A stretch of DNA of 43,133 nucleotides from Nemertoderma westbladi (Eukaryota > Xenacoelomorpha > Nemertodermatida > Nemertodermatidae), in NCBI GenBank assembly GCA_032718475.1, contig JAUCBJ010007630.1, positions 1-43,133 on the forward strand, given 5' to 3'. Positions within the stretch are counted from its first letter, which is position 1. Each line of letters starts with the position of its first letter. The position numbers and the translations under genes are program-made. A model generated the notes under the pieces. It did not search any database. It was not told the DNA's origin and was given only the letters and a program-made list of their open reading frames with translations. Positions 30,504 through 39,372 of the stretch are shown piece by piece.

Positions 30504-30655
30504 AAACTAGGGAATGCGGTCAGTACCGGTACAGCTATCTGCCAGTGTGTAGGACTAAGGAATGCGGTGAGTACTATGGTGCGCCCAACTGCCAGTAGGC
30601 CTAGGCCACTGCAGTGTGCCAGTCTGTAACAGGTAGCCATTTGTCTAGGCATTTC
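30504..30655. repeat. 48-bp unit plus diverged neighbour; member of a dispersed repeat
   Basis: It contains the third 48-bp unit (about 30504-30551). A diverged unit follows (GGAATGCGGTGAGTAC, CAACTGCCAGT), then CACTGCAGTGTGCCAGTCTG. The same order of landmarks occurs at 34141-34265, so this is a repeat family present before the LINE insertions. Confidence 0.7.
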
Positions 30656-31036
30656 AGAGTGCAAATATTGCGTGTTTAATCTACTTAGATTACATACAGT
30701 ATAAGATTTTTACTCAATCCGCCCAGTAACTACTGTATTCAATTCTTAAATTCAATGTCTTCTCGAACAACTGGATATCGCAAAAGGAAACATGAAGTTA
30801 CAAAAATGTACTCAAAATACTTTCGGCAGATGCCACATTGGACAAGAATATGTACCTAGTAATGAAATAAATGATCAACAGTAATAAAGCACAATTATAC
30901 TGAAACAATAAGTTTACCGGTGATGCAAACTTAAACAAAAACAGAAAAGCACCATATTGTACTCGCTAGATTCACAAAATAAAATTATTAATTTAAACTG
31001 TGCAGCATCAGTTTTACCACAAATCATAAGAGACTT
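30656..31036. other. AT-rich non-coding spacer
   Basis: No open frame, RNA gene or repeat recognised between the dispersed repeat and the target-site duplication of element J. Confidence 0.5.
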
Positions 31037-31048
31037 AATAAAATATTA
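31037..31048. repeat. Left target-site duplication of element J
   Basis: AATAAAATATTA directly precedes the (CTA)n end of J and is repeated exactly at 33354-33365 on its other side. Confidence 0.85.
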
Positions 31049-33353
31049 CTACTACTACTACTAGGTCGAGCGAACTCGGACAGTGGAAATGAGATCCTTC
31101 CAGGCTTCCCGATTCTCCATAGTTGTCGCAATTTCGTTTCTCCTAAGTTCAGTATCCCTTTCAAGTTGATCTATATATGTTATGGCCGGTCGTCCACGAC
31201 TACGCGTTCCATGAGTTGGTTGCCAGAAAAGTAGATCTGATATGACCTCGTCTTTAATTCGCCAGCAGTGCCCACTGAATCTTAATCTGCGTTCACGGAG
31301 GGTGGTTGATACAGGTGGTATTGTACCATAAAGCTCGGCGTTTGTCATGTGTTGTCTCCAGCTGATATTTAGGGCTGCCCTTAGTAGTCTTGTGTAGCAA
31401 CCATCAATTCGTTGTTCAAGTGATTTAGTCAGTGTCCAGGTCTCACCCCCATATAAAAATACACTTTCCACTGTGGCTCGAAAGAACTTAGTCTTCAGGT
31501 GCCTGGAGAGATCTGATTTCCAGATGGTATCCATTTTTGATAGAGCTACCCAAGCCTTTGCTTTCCTAACTTCTATGTCCTTTTTTCTACTCTCTATCCA
31601 TGATCCAAGGTACTGGAAGTCATCGACCTTCCTTAGTTGATTATTATCAATGGTTGTCAAGTTTCCATCAACATTAAAGGTCATGAATTCGGTCTTTGTA
31701 GCATTTATATGCAATCCAACCTCCGTAGCAGCCCTCTCCACTTTATTTAGTAGAAGCTGTGCATCTGCTAGGGTATTAGAGAGCAGGGCGATGTCATCCG
31801 CAAAGTCGGTGTCTGTGACTGTAGTTGCCGGATATCTACTACTTCTGCGTTCTTGAAGTGTGAATCCCAGGTCTTCACCCTTTGTGGCCGTCCTCATTGC
31901 GTAATCCAGCACAATTACAAATAGTAATGGTGCTAATGTGTTACCTTGCAGTACACCAGCCAGGATTGAGAAAAACTCAGTTTCACCATCTGGTGAGAGT
32001 ACCTGCGCTTCTGTGTCACAATATAACAATCCAATGCCAGCAACAATTACTTCTGGTATTCCATAAGCTCTTAGGATTTCAAGCATTTTACCTCTATGGA
32101 TGGAGTCGAATGCCTTCTTGAAGTCCACAAAAGTCATGACAGCGGGGAGATTCGTTGACTTAATTCCTTCAATCAGTTTCCGTAGTGCAAGTATCTGGGC
32201 TATTGTTGATCTACTTGGTCGAAATCCGTATTGGCTCTTACGCAGTAGTTTCTCTATGTGAGGCCTAATCCTATATAGAATCATTTTATTGTATATTTTG
32301 GCAGCTACCACAAGCAGACAGATCCCACGATAGTTTGTTGGTATGCCGATGTCTCCTTTCTTGGGGAGAGGCTTTAGTTGACCTTTAGTCCAAATTGGTG
32401 GTGGCTTTTCCCCTTTTAACATCCGGTTGCAAACATTCAATAATGGTCTGTTTAGCACTCCTGTTTTCCATACCTCCGCTGGGATTTCATCTAATCCACT
32501 CGCTTTATTATTGGACATGCTTTTAATGCTTCTTTGGAGTTCGGCAGGTGTGAAGTCCCCTGTTTCTATAGGTAGGTTGGTCTTGTCATATATTTTCCTT
32601 GTAGGGCTGACCTCGATGTTTGGTGGCTGCCCAAGCAAGTTGCTGAAGTGATTTTTCTACTTCCCAACACGTTCTTCAGGACTATCGGCTTTGAGGCGCC
32701 CCTTTGCACAACTTTTCCGACCAGATACCTCATTTACAGTTTGCCAGATAAGTCTTGATTGTTGCTGTATGTGAGCAGTTGTAATTGCTTCAGTTTTATC
32801 CTGTATGTACTTTTCCTGGCTGATGTTGTAGGCCAATTTAAGCTTCTTCAATTTAAGATTCGTCCTTAGCTTTCTCAACCTTGTTAATGTTTTCGGTTGA
32901 TGGTTGTTCGGTTTTAACTTTGTAGGCTATCTTAAGATCTTCTCTCTTACAAGTAACCTCAGAGTTTTGCCATGGCACATATTGTTTTCGTTTGGGTTTC
33001 TGGGGGATATGCCTCTTAGCTGATTCCTTGTGGGCTGTTATTATATTCTGGTATTTTGAATTGGTGGATTGGTCTTCATCCATTGACTGAAGTGCTTCAA
33101 AGCGGTTTTGAACTTCTACTGTATAAGCATCCTTTACAGCATTGTCAGTTCTGAGTTTTTCCCAGTCATATTTGATTTGCTTGCTTGTCCTGGGTTGGCT
33201 GGCTCTCAAACTGAGTCTGATCTCTGCAGTCGCAATTCTGTGGTCCGAACCAATTAGGTTGAACGAGCTGTATGCCTCGCAGTTGATCATGCTGTTTCTC
33301 CACTTTTTGTTTATGAGGATGTAATCCAGTTGTGCTTTGGTTCCATAAATATA
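31049..33353 (-). mobile_element. 5'-truncated RTE-like LINE of a second family (J)
   Basis: About 2.3 kb on the minus strand with a (TAG)n tail (31049-31063) and an exact 12-bp target-site duplication. The protein is clearly related to copies A/B but distinct (for example VDFKKAFDSIHRGKML and GVLQGNTLAP), so it is a separate family. Truncated within the endonuclease domain. Confidence 0.9.
31061..33345 (-). pseudogene. RTE-like endonuclease (C-terminus)/reverse transcriptase of element J
   Basis: The 5' end encodes the last part of the APE endonuclease (LDYILINKKW and GSDHRIATAEIRLS). A frameshift near 32860-32880 leads into the linker. A TAG at 32657-32659 interrupts ERVGK/KNHF, where Trp is expected. 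An uninterrupted 525-codon reverse transcriptase (32638-31061) follows, with GLDEIPAEVW, LPKKGDIG, VDFKKAFD, GVLQGNTLAP and an intact FADD box (near residue 279 from 32638). The C-terminal region has LRFSGHCWR, GTRSRGRP and TYIDQLERDTEL, the latter typical of this RT group in invertebrates. It is dead because it lacks the endonuclease core and carries two lesions. Confidence 0.88.
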
Positions 33354-33614
33354 AATAAAATATTAAAACTACAGAAATGAACAACTACAGAACCGTCTCA
33401 TAAAATGAAGTACAGTGATTTTAAAAAATTTGCGCCCAAATTTAAATAACTCAAAGTATAGTCCTGTGTATAACAGTTAATGATGAGTGGCCAGACTGTT
33501 GACCCAACAGTTACAGCCATACAGTACAGTCTACAATATCTAAGAAATGGGCGAAAATGATCCTGACCAATATTATTCGCAGACAAGCATTCTCAACCCA
33601 CTCACCACGCATGC
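33354..33614. other. Host spacer, beginning with the right target-site duplication of J
   Basis: The first 12 bp (33354-33365, AATAAAATATTA) are the right target-site duplication of J. The rest is non-coding with no recognised feature. Confidence 0.55.
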
Positions 33615-33626
33615 ATGGAATTCGAT

Positions 33627-33940
33627 AATAACATTGGAGGTGTCTCATTGGTTCCCCCAAGCTTGACACTAGAACAAAATCGACTCCGCTTTGCAGGACA
33701 TTGCTTTCGCCGTGAGGACCAGCCAGTGCATAATCTTGTACTTTGGCAGCCTCATGGAGTGAATAAGCATGGTGGACAGCCCATGACTTTCTTGAGACGC
33801 ATCTTAAAGGACACTGGCCTTGAAGATGCGGATCATCTAGCAAATGTCATGGGTGATAGGGAGTTGTGGCGGTGCAATTTTGTCGATAAGCCGGCACAGC
33901 ATTCTTAAATGCAATGCAGCATGCCGATCCTAGTAGTAGT
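33627..33940 (+). mobile_element. Short RTE-like 3' fragment I
   Basis: A 314-bp 3' end of the copy-A family, starting within the region coding NIGGVSLVPPS and ending in TAGTAGTAGT. It is flanked by ATGGAATTCGAT (33615-33626) and ATGGAATTTGAT (33941-33952), a 12-bp target-site duplication with one mismatch. The open frame 33615-33908 ends in PAQHS like the other copies but has no start of its own. Confidence 0.88.
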
Positions 33941-33952
33941 ATGGAATTTGAT

Positions 33953-34140
33953 GGATAAATCATTCCTGTTAATGAAGTTCTTAGTATGCGCCACGCACTC
34001 CTGCCTGCTTACATGAAAATTATTCACAAACAAGAATCATTGGCGAATCTCTCCCGCACCTCAAGAAATGTTCCAGAACGTCTGGCGAACATGTCGTTCG
34101 CCTCACATGCGCCTACATTAGCATGCTGGTTGTTTACTGG
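33953..34140. other. Non-coding spacer
   Basis: Short host stretch between fragment I and the dispersed repeat. Nothing recognised. Confidence 0.5.
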
Positions 34141-34265
34141 GAAGGTCAGTACTGGTGCGGGTATCTGCCAATGTGTACAGTAGGCTTGCGGTTACTACTG
34201 GTGCGCCTAATTGCCAGTGTGTAGACATAGGCACTGCAGTGTGCTAGTCTGTAACGGATAGCCAG
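34141..34265. repeat. Diverged copy of the 48-bp-unit repeat
   Basis: Landmarks GGTCAGTACTGGTGCGGGTA, CTGCCAATGTGTA, GGTGCGCCTAATTGCCAGT and CACTGCAGTGTGCTAGTCTG follow the same order as in 30504-30640. It consists of two diverged units plus the same trailing sequence. Confidence 0.65.
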
Positions 34266-34453
34266 GAGCAAGGAAGTCTGTCTGTGACCGTTAATCATAA
34301 GATTGTAATTTAAAGTGATAATTAACATATAATGTTACCAACACTAAGGCAGTTACTAATAATTGTTAAATAATAGGTTTTAATAGTTGCCGCCTTTGAT
34401 TACCTTTATGAGACTTTATTGATTGCATAAGCTAACTGCCTTTGTCAAAAGTT

Positions 34454-34459
34454 TATAAG
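34454..34459 (+). promoter_or_regulatory. Candidate TATA box of the FReD gene
   Basis: TATAAG lies 91 bp upstream of the ATG at 34545, a distance that allows a start site near 34485 and a 5' UTR of about 60 nt. No other core promoter element was identified. Position and motif are the only support. Confidence 0.35.
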
Positions 34460-34544
34460 TAGGTGAATATTTACTATTTAGGGCATTAATACCATTCTCT
34501 TATCAGAAAATCCTCTTAATAAAGGGAGTTAAAAATACTGTAAA

Positions 34545-34728
34545 ATGTTACCAGTAACTCTTAAAGTATTTTCTCTGCTGTCAGCTCTTTTCCTTTCGCC
34601 AGTAAATCCATCAGATGTCTGTGACAAAGAAGTGAAGTTGAACCTCATCAACTGTGGTGGGTTTAATGTTTCCTTATGTTACTATAGAAACAATGGGACT
34701 AAATCCAGTTGGTTTCTAGATCAGGCAG
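34545..34728 (+). CDS. Putative first coding exon (signal peptide) of the FReD gene
   Basis: The ATG opens a hydrophobic leader (MLPVTLKVFSLLSALFLSPV) that looks like a secretion signal. A segment with three cysteines (VCDKEV, INCGG, SLCYY) and possible N-glycosylation sites (NVS, NGT) follows. The frame stops at 34757. A usable donor, GGCAG/GTTTAT, ends the exon at 34728 with one base left over (phase 1), but exon 36565-36600 must be entered in phase 0 to stay open. So either a further exon of 3n+2 nt is missing from this annotation, or an earlier donor is used; SPCCA-like TCGCCA/GTAAAT after 34601 would give phase 0 and a very short first exon. Linkage to the downstream FReD exons is inferred from position, strand and the secreted nature of FReD proteins. 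Confidence 0.5.
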
Positions 34729-34757
34729 GTTTATTTAACGCCTACAGTAGTTTTTAA

Positions 34758-35152
34758 CTGAATTATTCATTTAATAATTTGCTCAAATGATAAAAGAACC
34801 CTTTATTAATGATGTTTGATTTATTCTTTACTGCAGAAAATGTTTTCTCACTTAATTATTCCACAAACATAAATTGCATTTAAACGGTTAGCATCACAAA
34901 GAGTTCCCCACAAACTGTCTGTTAGATATTCAGTTTACATTTATTATGGTTTTTGTCGAGTTTTGCAGACTGGTTTGCCAGTCCTGATTTGTCGGGATGA
35001 CCATCCATAGTAGGTGTTAGTTGTCATTTTTGGTTTTCCCATATTGTCCGTGAAGGCATAGATTATCCCCCATCCCCACCATTGGGGATGGGGGACCTTG
35101 TCCTAACCAGGCTTCCCAATGCTGAGTTGGATGTCCCTCTGACCAATGTCCA
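34758..35152. other. Intron 1, first part
   Basis: Intronic sequence, assuming the exons above and below belong to one gene. Acceptor-like CTTTACTGCAG (near 34835) and GTTTTGCAG (near 34970) exist, but no exon following them gives the needed phase and stays open. Confidence 0.4.
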
Positions 35153-35644
35153 TACCGTACTAACTCGAATAAGAGCCCCCCCCCCCCCCCCCCCCTCGAA
35201 TAAATGCCCCCTCGAATTAATGCCCCTATTACCATCAAATTAGCAACTTAAACGCCTTCCCCGAATAAACGCCCCAGCGTTAAATAATATTAAATAAAAT
35301 ATTAAATAATAGTTAACATTATTTTTGAGAATTAACTGATTGTTAAGACTGAAGGTAAATGTAGTAGGGTGTTGTACCACTGTAATAGGCTGCTAATAAT
35401 CCTGGTTTTATTTGAATTATTTCATTTGTTTAACTTGTTTTCTTGAATTTAACAACATTCTTTATTAGGGTATTTAGATTCAAAATGCTGAAAATTTACA
35501 ACATAAACATAAACGCCCCAACTGGAACCACACAATTTGGAACTTCAACACCTTACCAAATAAACGCCTCCCTCGAATAAAAGCCTCCTCAATTGGCAAT
35601 TTATAAACTTAAACGCCCAGGCTCTTATTCGAGTAAATACGGTA
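35153..35644. mobile_element. MITE-like DNA element with 25-bp terminal inverted repeats
   Basis: The left end (35153-35177) starts TACCGTACTAACTCGAATAA. The right end (35620-35644), read in reverse complement, starts TACCGTATTTACTCGAATAA. The 25-bp ends match at 23 positions. If the outer TA is the duplicated target, as in Tc1/mariner-type insertions, the element is 488 bp. The interior is non-coding: a run of 20 C at 35176-35195, several CGAATAAANGCCCC subrepeats near both ends and an AT-rich middle. No transposase is present, so it would depend on a helper. It lies in the presumed first intron of the FReD gene. Confidence 0.8.
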
Positions 35645-35689
35645 TCTGTGTCCTTGTCCACATTTATTCCCATATCAACGTTTCCTCAC

Positions 35690-36405
35690 CCCTTTAACAC
35701 ACACCAGTTGTCCTCTAACTCATATCAGTTGTTCTCAGCTCATCAGGTGTCACTCAACTTATCTCAGCTGTTCCCAGTTCATATCAGTTGACCCCCAGCT
35801 CATATCAGTTGTCCCCATCTCATATCAGTTAGTTGTGTCCAGCTCATATCAGTTGTCCCCTACTCGTATCAGTTTCTCTCAACTCATAGCAGTTGTTTCC
35901 CAATTCAGTTGTCCCTCAACTCATTTTGTGGTCCCCAGCTCATATCAGGTGTCACCAGTACATATCAGTTGTCCGCAGCTCATATCACTTGTCCCCTGCC
36001 CATATCAGTTGTCTCCAGCCTCATATCAGTTGTCCCCCAGCTTATATCAATTGTCACCAGCCTCATATAAATTGTCCCCCAGCTCATATTAGTTGTCCCC
36101 CATGTCATATCAGTTGTTCCCAGCTCATATCAGTTGTCCCCAGCTCAAATCAGTTGTCTCCAGCCTCATATCAGTTGTCTCCAGTATCATATCAGTTGTC
36201 CCCAGCTCATATCAGTTGTCTTGAGTCTCATATCAGTTGTCTCCAGCCTCATATCAGTTGTACCCCAGCTCATATCTGTTGTCCCGAGCTCATATCAGTT
36301 GTGACCAGCTCAAATCAGTTGTCACCAGTTCATCAGTTGTCCCCACGTATATCAGTTCTCCCTTAACTCATATCAGCCAGCTCCCCCAGCTCATATAAGT
36401 TGACC
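35690..36405. repeat. 20-bp minisatellite (CTCATATCAGTTGTCCCCAG)
   Basis: About 35 imperfect units of roughly 20 bp, with one- or two-base indels between units. Frames through it (for example 35893-36366) are open only because the unit lacks stops; no protein is proposed. It lies in the presumed first intron, between the MITE and the micro-exon. Confidence 0.9.
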
Positions 36406-36564
36406 TCCGTTAATAACTTAATATCATAACCATTGAAAAACAACACCATATACTGTATCACATATACCATACACCACATAACATCACTTTATAATTCTTA
36501 TTGATTTAGTAAATAAATGGATTTCTTTCATAAATAGCTATTTGTAATTTATTTATTATTACAG

Positions 36565-36600
36565 GCAAATGGTGAACGATTTGGAGTTGTTAATGTTAAT
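36565..36600 (+). CDS. 36-nt micro-exon of the FReD gene
   Basis: Bounded by a strong acceptor (TTTATTATTACAG) and a consensus donor (GTAAGT). It is exactly 36 nt, phase 0 at both ends, coding ANGERFGVVNVN. It joins in frame to the next exon (VTEWKDFHG...). The good splice sites on both sides and the shared phase are the evidence; similarity to a known domain is too short to judge. Confidence 0.65.
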
Positions 36601-37219
36601 GTAAGTGTAGAATTGATTTATTAATATTATGCTGCCTTTTTCAATTGTTGATTCACTATGGTTAACTATTTTTTCTTATGTAATTTATATATGTTTATCA
36701 TGTTGCTTGGTTTTGCTGTGCATTCCGATATTTTCCTGTCATAACATGCCCGTAGCACTCATGTAGAAGAACTGTAAACCACCAGCTAACAGATATCATT
36801 CGGTAGAAACGCCCTCTACACATGGATCTTGACCCAAACTCCACTCAGGTTCCCTTAATCGCGTTTTGCACTACAGTACGGGAGAGTCAACCAATGTATA
36901 TAAAGTTTTTGTGACAATGGCATGCCCAGTATTTAATCAGTACCAGTGTAACACTCATATCACATCAGTTCCTTTTTTGTAGTTTAATTAAGTTGTGCTG
37001 ATAGTGAGTGATTAGTTTCTGATTTCAATAGTTTATCAGTCTGTACATGTTTGCCATGTTTGAATGTTAATGTTGTGGTCATGTATTATGTTTTTTATTT
37101 AATTGCTCTACATGTTGGGTCGTAATGTTGGCGTTTAAAATCTCTTAACCATCCATAGCTGACTCCAACCCATCCACTTATCAATGTAAACAATTTCAAA
37201 TAGAAATATTTCCTAACAG
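36601..37219. other. Intron 2
   Basis: Donor GTAAGT at 36601 and acceptor TTTCCTAACAG ending at 37219. An insertion-like stretch within it has CCAAT (36890-36894) followed by TATATAAAG, an arrangement typical of a pol II promoter such as that in an LTR. No LTR ends or target-site duplication were found. Confidence 0.6.
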
Positions 37220-37819
37220 GTTACAGAGTGGAAAGACTTTCATGGTTACGAGATATCGTTTAAGATTCAACAAAGAGTTGATGGATCTGTTGACTTCTAT
37301 CGCAACTGGGATGAATATGTTGAAGGATTTGGCGACCCGAATACCAATTTTTGGTTGGGGTTGGAGACGATCCACAAGCTGAGTGAAGGCGGGGTGAAGT
37401 TGAGAGTCGATTTGTGGTTCACTGGGAAGGGTTGGGCTAATCCCAATAATGATAGCAATGGTGAGGCAAAGAATTACAACAACGAACACAAATACGCGGA
37501 ATACGACAACTTCTCTATCGCATCAGCTGCAACTAATTACACCCTACATGTATCCGGTTACCATGGTACTGCTGGTGATGCATTGATTTGGTATCACAAC
37601 GGTCAGCCGTTTACCACCAAGGACAGAGATAATGACGACTTTTATCAAAACTGCGCGAAGCGACGTAAAGGAGGATGGTGGTACAGGTCATCTTCCTGCT
37701 CTGAAAGTAACTTGAATGGAGAATATGGTGGGGTGGATGAGAAAGGACCTAATTGGTGGAGGTTTACTTCAAACGATCCGGCTTCTCGAGTTGAAATGAC
37801 GATTATGAGAATTTGGTAA
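37220..37819 (+). CDS. Fibrinogen-related domain (FReD) exon, ficolin/tachylectin-like
   Basis: 199 codons and a stop, opening after the acceptor at 37219 and continuing the micro-exon frame. The product is a fibrinogen C-terminal (FReD) fold, used in animals for secreted lectins and innate-immune recognition. Motifs in order: RVDGSVDFYRNW, GFGD, FWLGLETIHKL, LRVDLWF, YAEYDNFSI, VSGYHGTAGDAL, FTTKDRDNDD (the calcium-binding segment), NCAKRRKGGWWY with the paired Cys in SSSC, SNLNGEYGG and a closing NWWRF. The N-terminal part (GYEISFKIQQRV) departs from the usual GGWTVIQRR. Because this exon has its own methionine at 37355, gene finders may call a shorter ORF; the homology clearly extends upstream of it. 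Host gene and probably secreted; its ligand is unknown. Confidence 0.9.
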   Translation, partial: VTEWKDFHGYEISFKIQQRVDGSVDFYRNWDEYVEGFGDPNTNFWLGLETIHKLSEGGVKLRVDLWFTGKGWANPNNDSNGEAKNYNNEHKYAEYDNFSIASAATNYTLHVSGYHGTAGDALIWYHNGQPFTTKDRDNDDFYQNCAKRRKGGWWYRSSSCSESNLNGEYGGVDEKGPNWWRFTSNDPASRVEMTIMRIW

Positions 37820-37999
37820 AGTTTTATATAAAATTACTAAATAATTTCAACAGAGTTGCGTTGGAAACTAACTTTTACATTTAATTATAAAATTAATTTT
37901 ATTCCACTGAGTAAAACCACTTACCGCGGGTAGGAAACGCAATGTGTAAAAAATGTGTTAATGTGTTAATTTTATTTCACTAAATTCCTATTGACGGCA

Positions 38000-38005
38000 A
38001 ATAAA
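38000..38005 (+). terminator. Candidate polyadenylation signal of the FReD gene
   Basis: AATAAA 181 bp after the stop codon, in an AT-rich 3' region. It overlaps the left edge of an inverted-repeat element, so the signal may have been supplied by that insertion. Confidence 0.4.
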
Positions 38006-38410
38006 CGATATCGTAGCTCTAAAGTGTCATAAGGCCCTAAGTGCATTTTTGTAGGATTTACTTTTGTATACAATTCCAAACTTTAAGACATGCTCTATCA
38101 GCTGGTGAAGATTTGGCCACTACAGTTGAAGAAGTGGCAGTTTTAACTAAAGGCAAGTGATGATTATTGCGTGGTAAAGTGAAGCCCATCTTCTAGGGGA
38201 CAATATTTCACTGCAGAACGGTACTATAGAAAGTTGTAACCAATGGGAAGTGATGATTATTACGTAATAGAGTGAATACCAAGAATCCTATTGGACAATA
38301 TTTTACTCTAAAGTCCCTATATATCTCGATATATTTTTTGGCTCTCCAGAACAATTGCAATTTTTTGCATTTTTTGCAATCTTATGACACTTAAGAGCTA
38401 CGAATCGTAT
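38005..38410. mobile_element. MITE-like element with about 23-bp terminal inverted repeats
   Basis: Left end (38011-38033): TCGTAGCTCTAAAGTGTCAT then AAG. The right end (38381-38403) is its reverse complement with one mismatch. The match continues imperfectly outward (ACGAT). The interior has two direct copies 93 bp apart of GTGATGATTATTRCGTRRTA with GGACAATATTT following, and no ORF. It is a non-autonomous DNA-transposon-like structure; the superfamily was not determined and no clear target-site duplication was seen. Confidence 0.6.
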
Positions 38411-39259
38411 ATTTAGGTCAAAAGTTCCATACCAATGATTGAATAAATATTTTTACGATTTTTTTAATATGTAATAAAAATATTTTATTCTCAAATCGAA
38501 TATAACTCAAAATTTGGACAAAAAAATTGAACAAGAAAAAAAGGAAAAAAGTAACCCTTAGGATTTCATTGATTTTACTTTTTTTCCCGGCGGAAAAAGT
38601 AAAATAAAATATTAAATTTTCTTAAATTTTTTTACACGTAGAAAAGATTTGCACGTAATTTGAGTAAAATTCATTCACACTCTCAAAAGTTATTGGAACT
38701 TTAGTGTCTGCGTGGCGAACTCCAAAAATCGAACTCAATATCCAATATTTGTTTTGTAGATAAGCGGCTCTCTTGTTACGTTATAACTATTCTAGAACAC
38801 TAAATTATTTAACTTTGAGTAAGGCAGCATCGTAAGTTTGAAGAGTACAATAATTACAATAGCAGTAACTATGGAAGCAATATAGTAAAATACTGCAGTT
38901 CAATTTATTTTGTACCGCTATATCTCTGTACGTTTTATTAAAGAATTGAGCAACAAAAAAGTTTAAGAATAAAATTACGTATTACATGGGAATATAACTT
39001 AGAACATTTTTTTAAATATTCTCTCTGCCATTTAGTAACCTCGCTGACGCTCGTTAAATAAAATGCCTCGAAAATAGTGAAAAAAAGTTCTGAATTTTTT
39101 CCCATTTAATAAATAATTATACTTAAACTTTTTTTATTATTTATTTTGCAGTTTGAATTCCCAATGAGTTGAAGAAGAGATACTGAACCTTGGTCTACAG
39201 TTCTATATTATTCTATATATTTCAGTATATTATATATTATATATATATGGACACAAAAC
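38411..39259. other. AT-rich non-coding sequence
   Basis: Long A and T runs and a short TTTTTCCCGGCGGAAAAA dyad near 38580. No gene recognised. Confidence 0.45.
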
Positions 39260-39307
39260 GTAGCAAGGACGCCATTCTCACTAAAAAGGCACTGGCGTCC
39301 TTGCTAC
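39260..39307. repeat. Perfect 15-bp stem hairpin
   Basis: GTAGCAAGGACGCCA at 39260-39274 and TGGCGTCCTTGCTAC at 39293-39307 are exact reverse complements around an 18-nt loop. A second hairpin, TTGCTAC-TTAG-GTAGCAA, follows at 39355-39372. Together they suggest the end of an uncharacterised mobile element or a structured transcript; no ORF is present. Confidence 0.75.
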
Positions 39308-39372
39308 CTATGCAGAATATGAAACTGTCGGTTCAGCTACCATGAGTGGCACCCTTGCTACTTAGGTAGCAA

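Noticed and set aside
35176-35195. Run of 20 C as a telomere- or G-quadruplex-based regulatory element
   Set aside because: It is a homopolymer next to the MITE end and most likely slippage within the element; nothing else supports a regulatory role.
35835-36366. Open frames of 85 and 157 codons rich in Cys, Pro and Ser
   Set aside because: They are translations of the 20-bp minisatellite in an intron; the unit lacks stops, and indels between units shift the frame.
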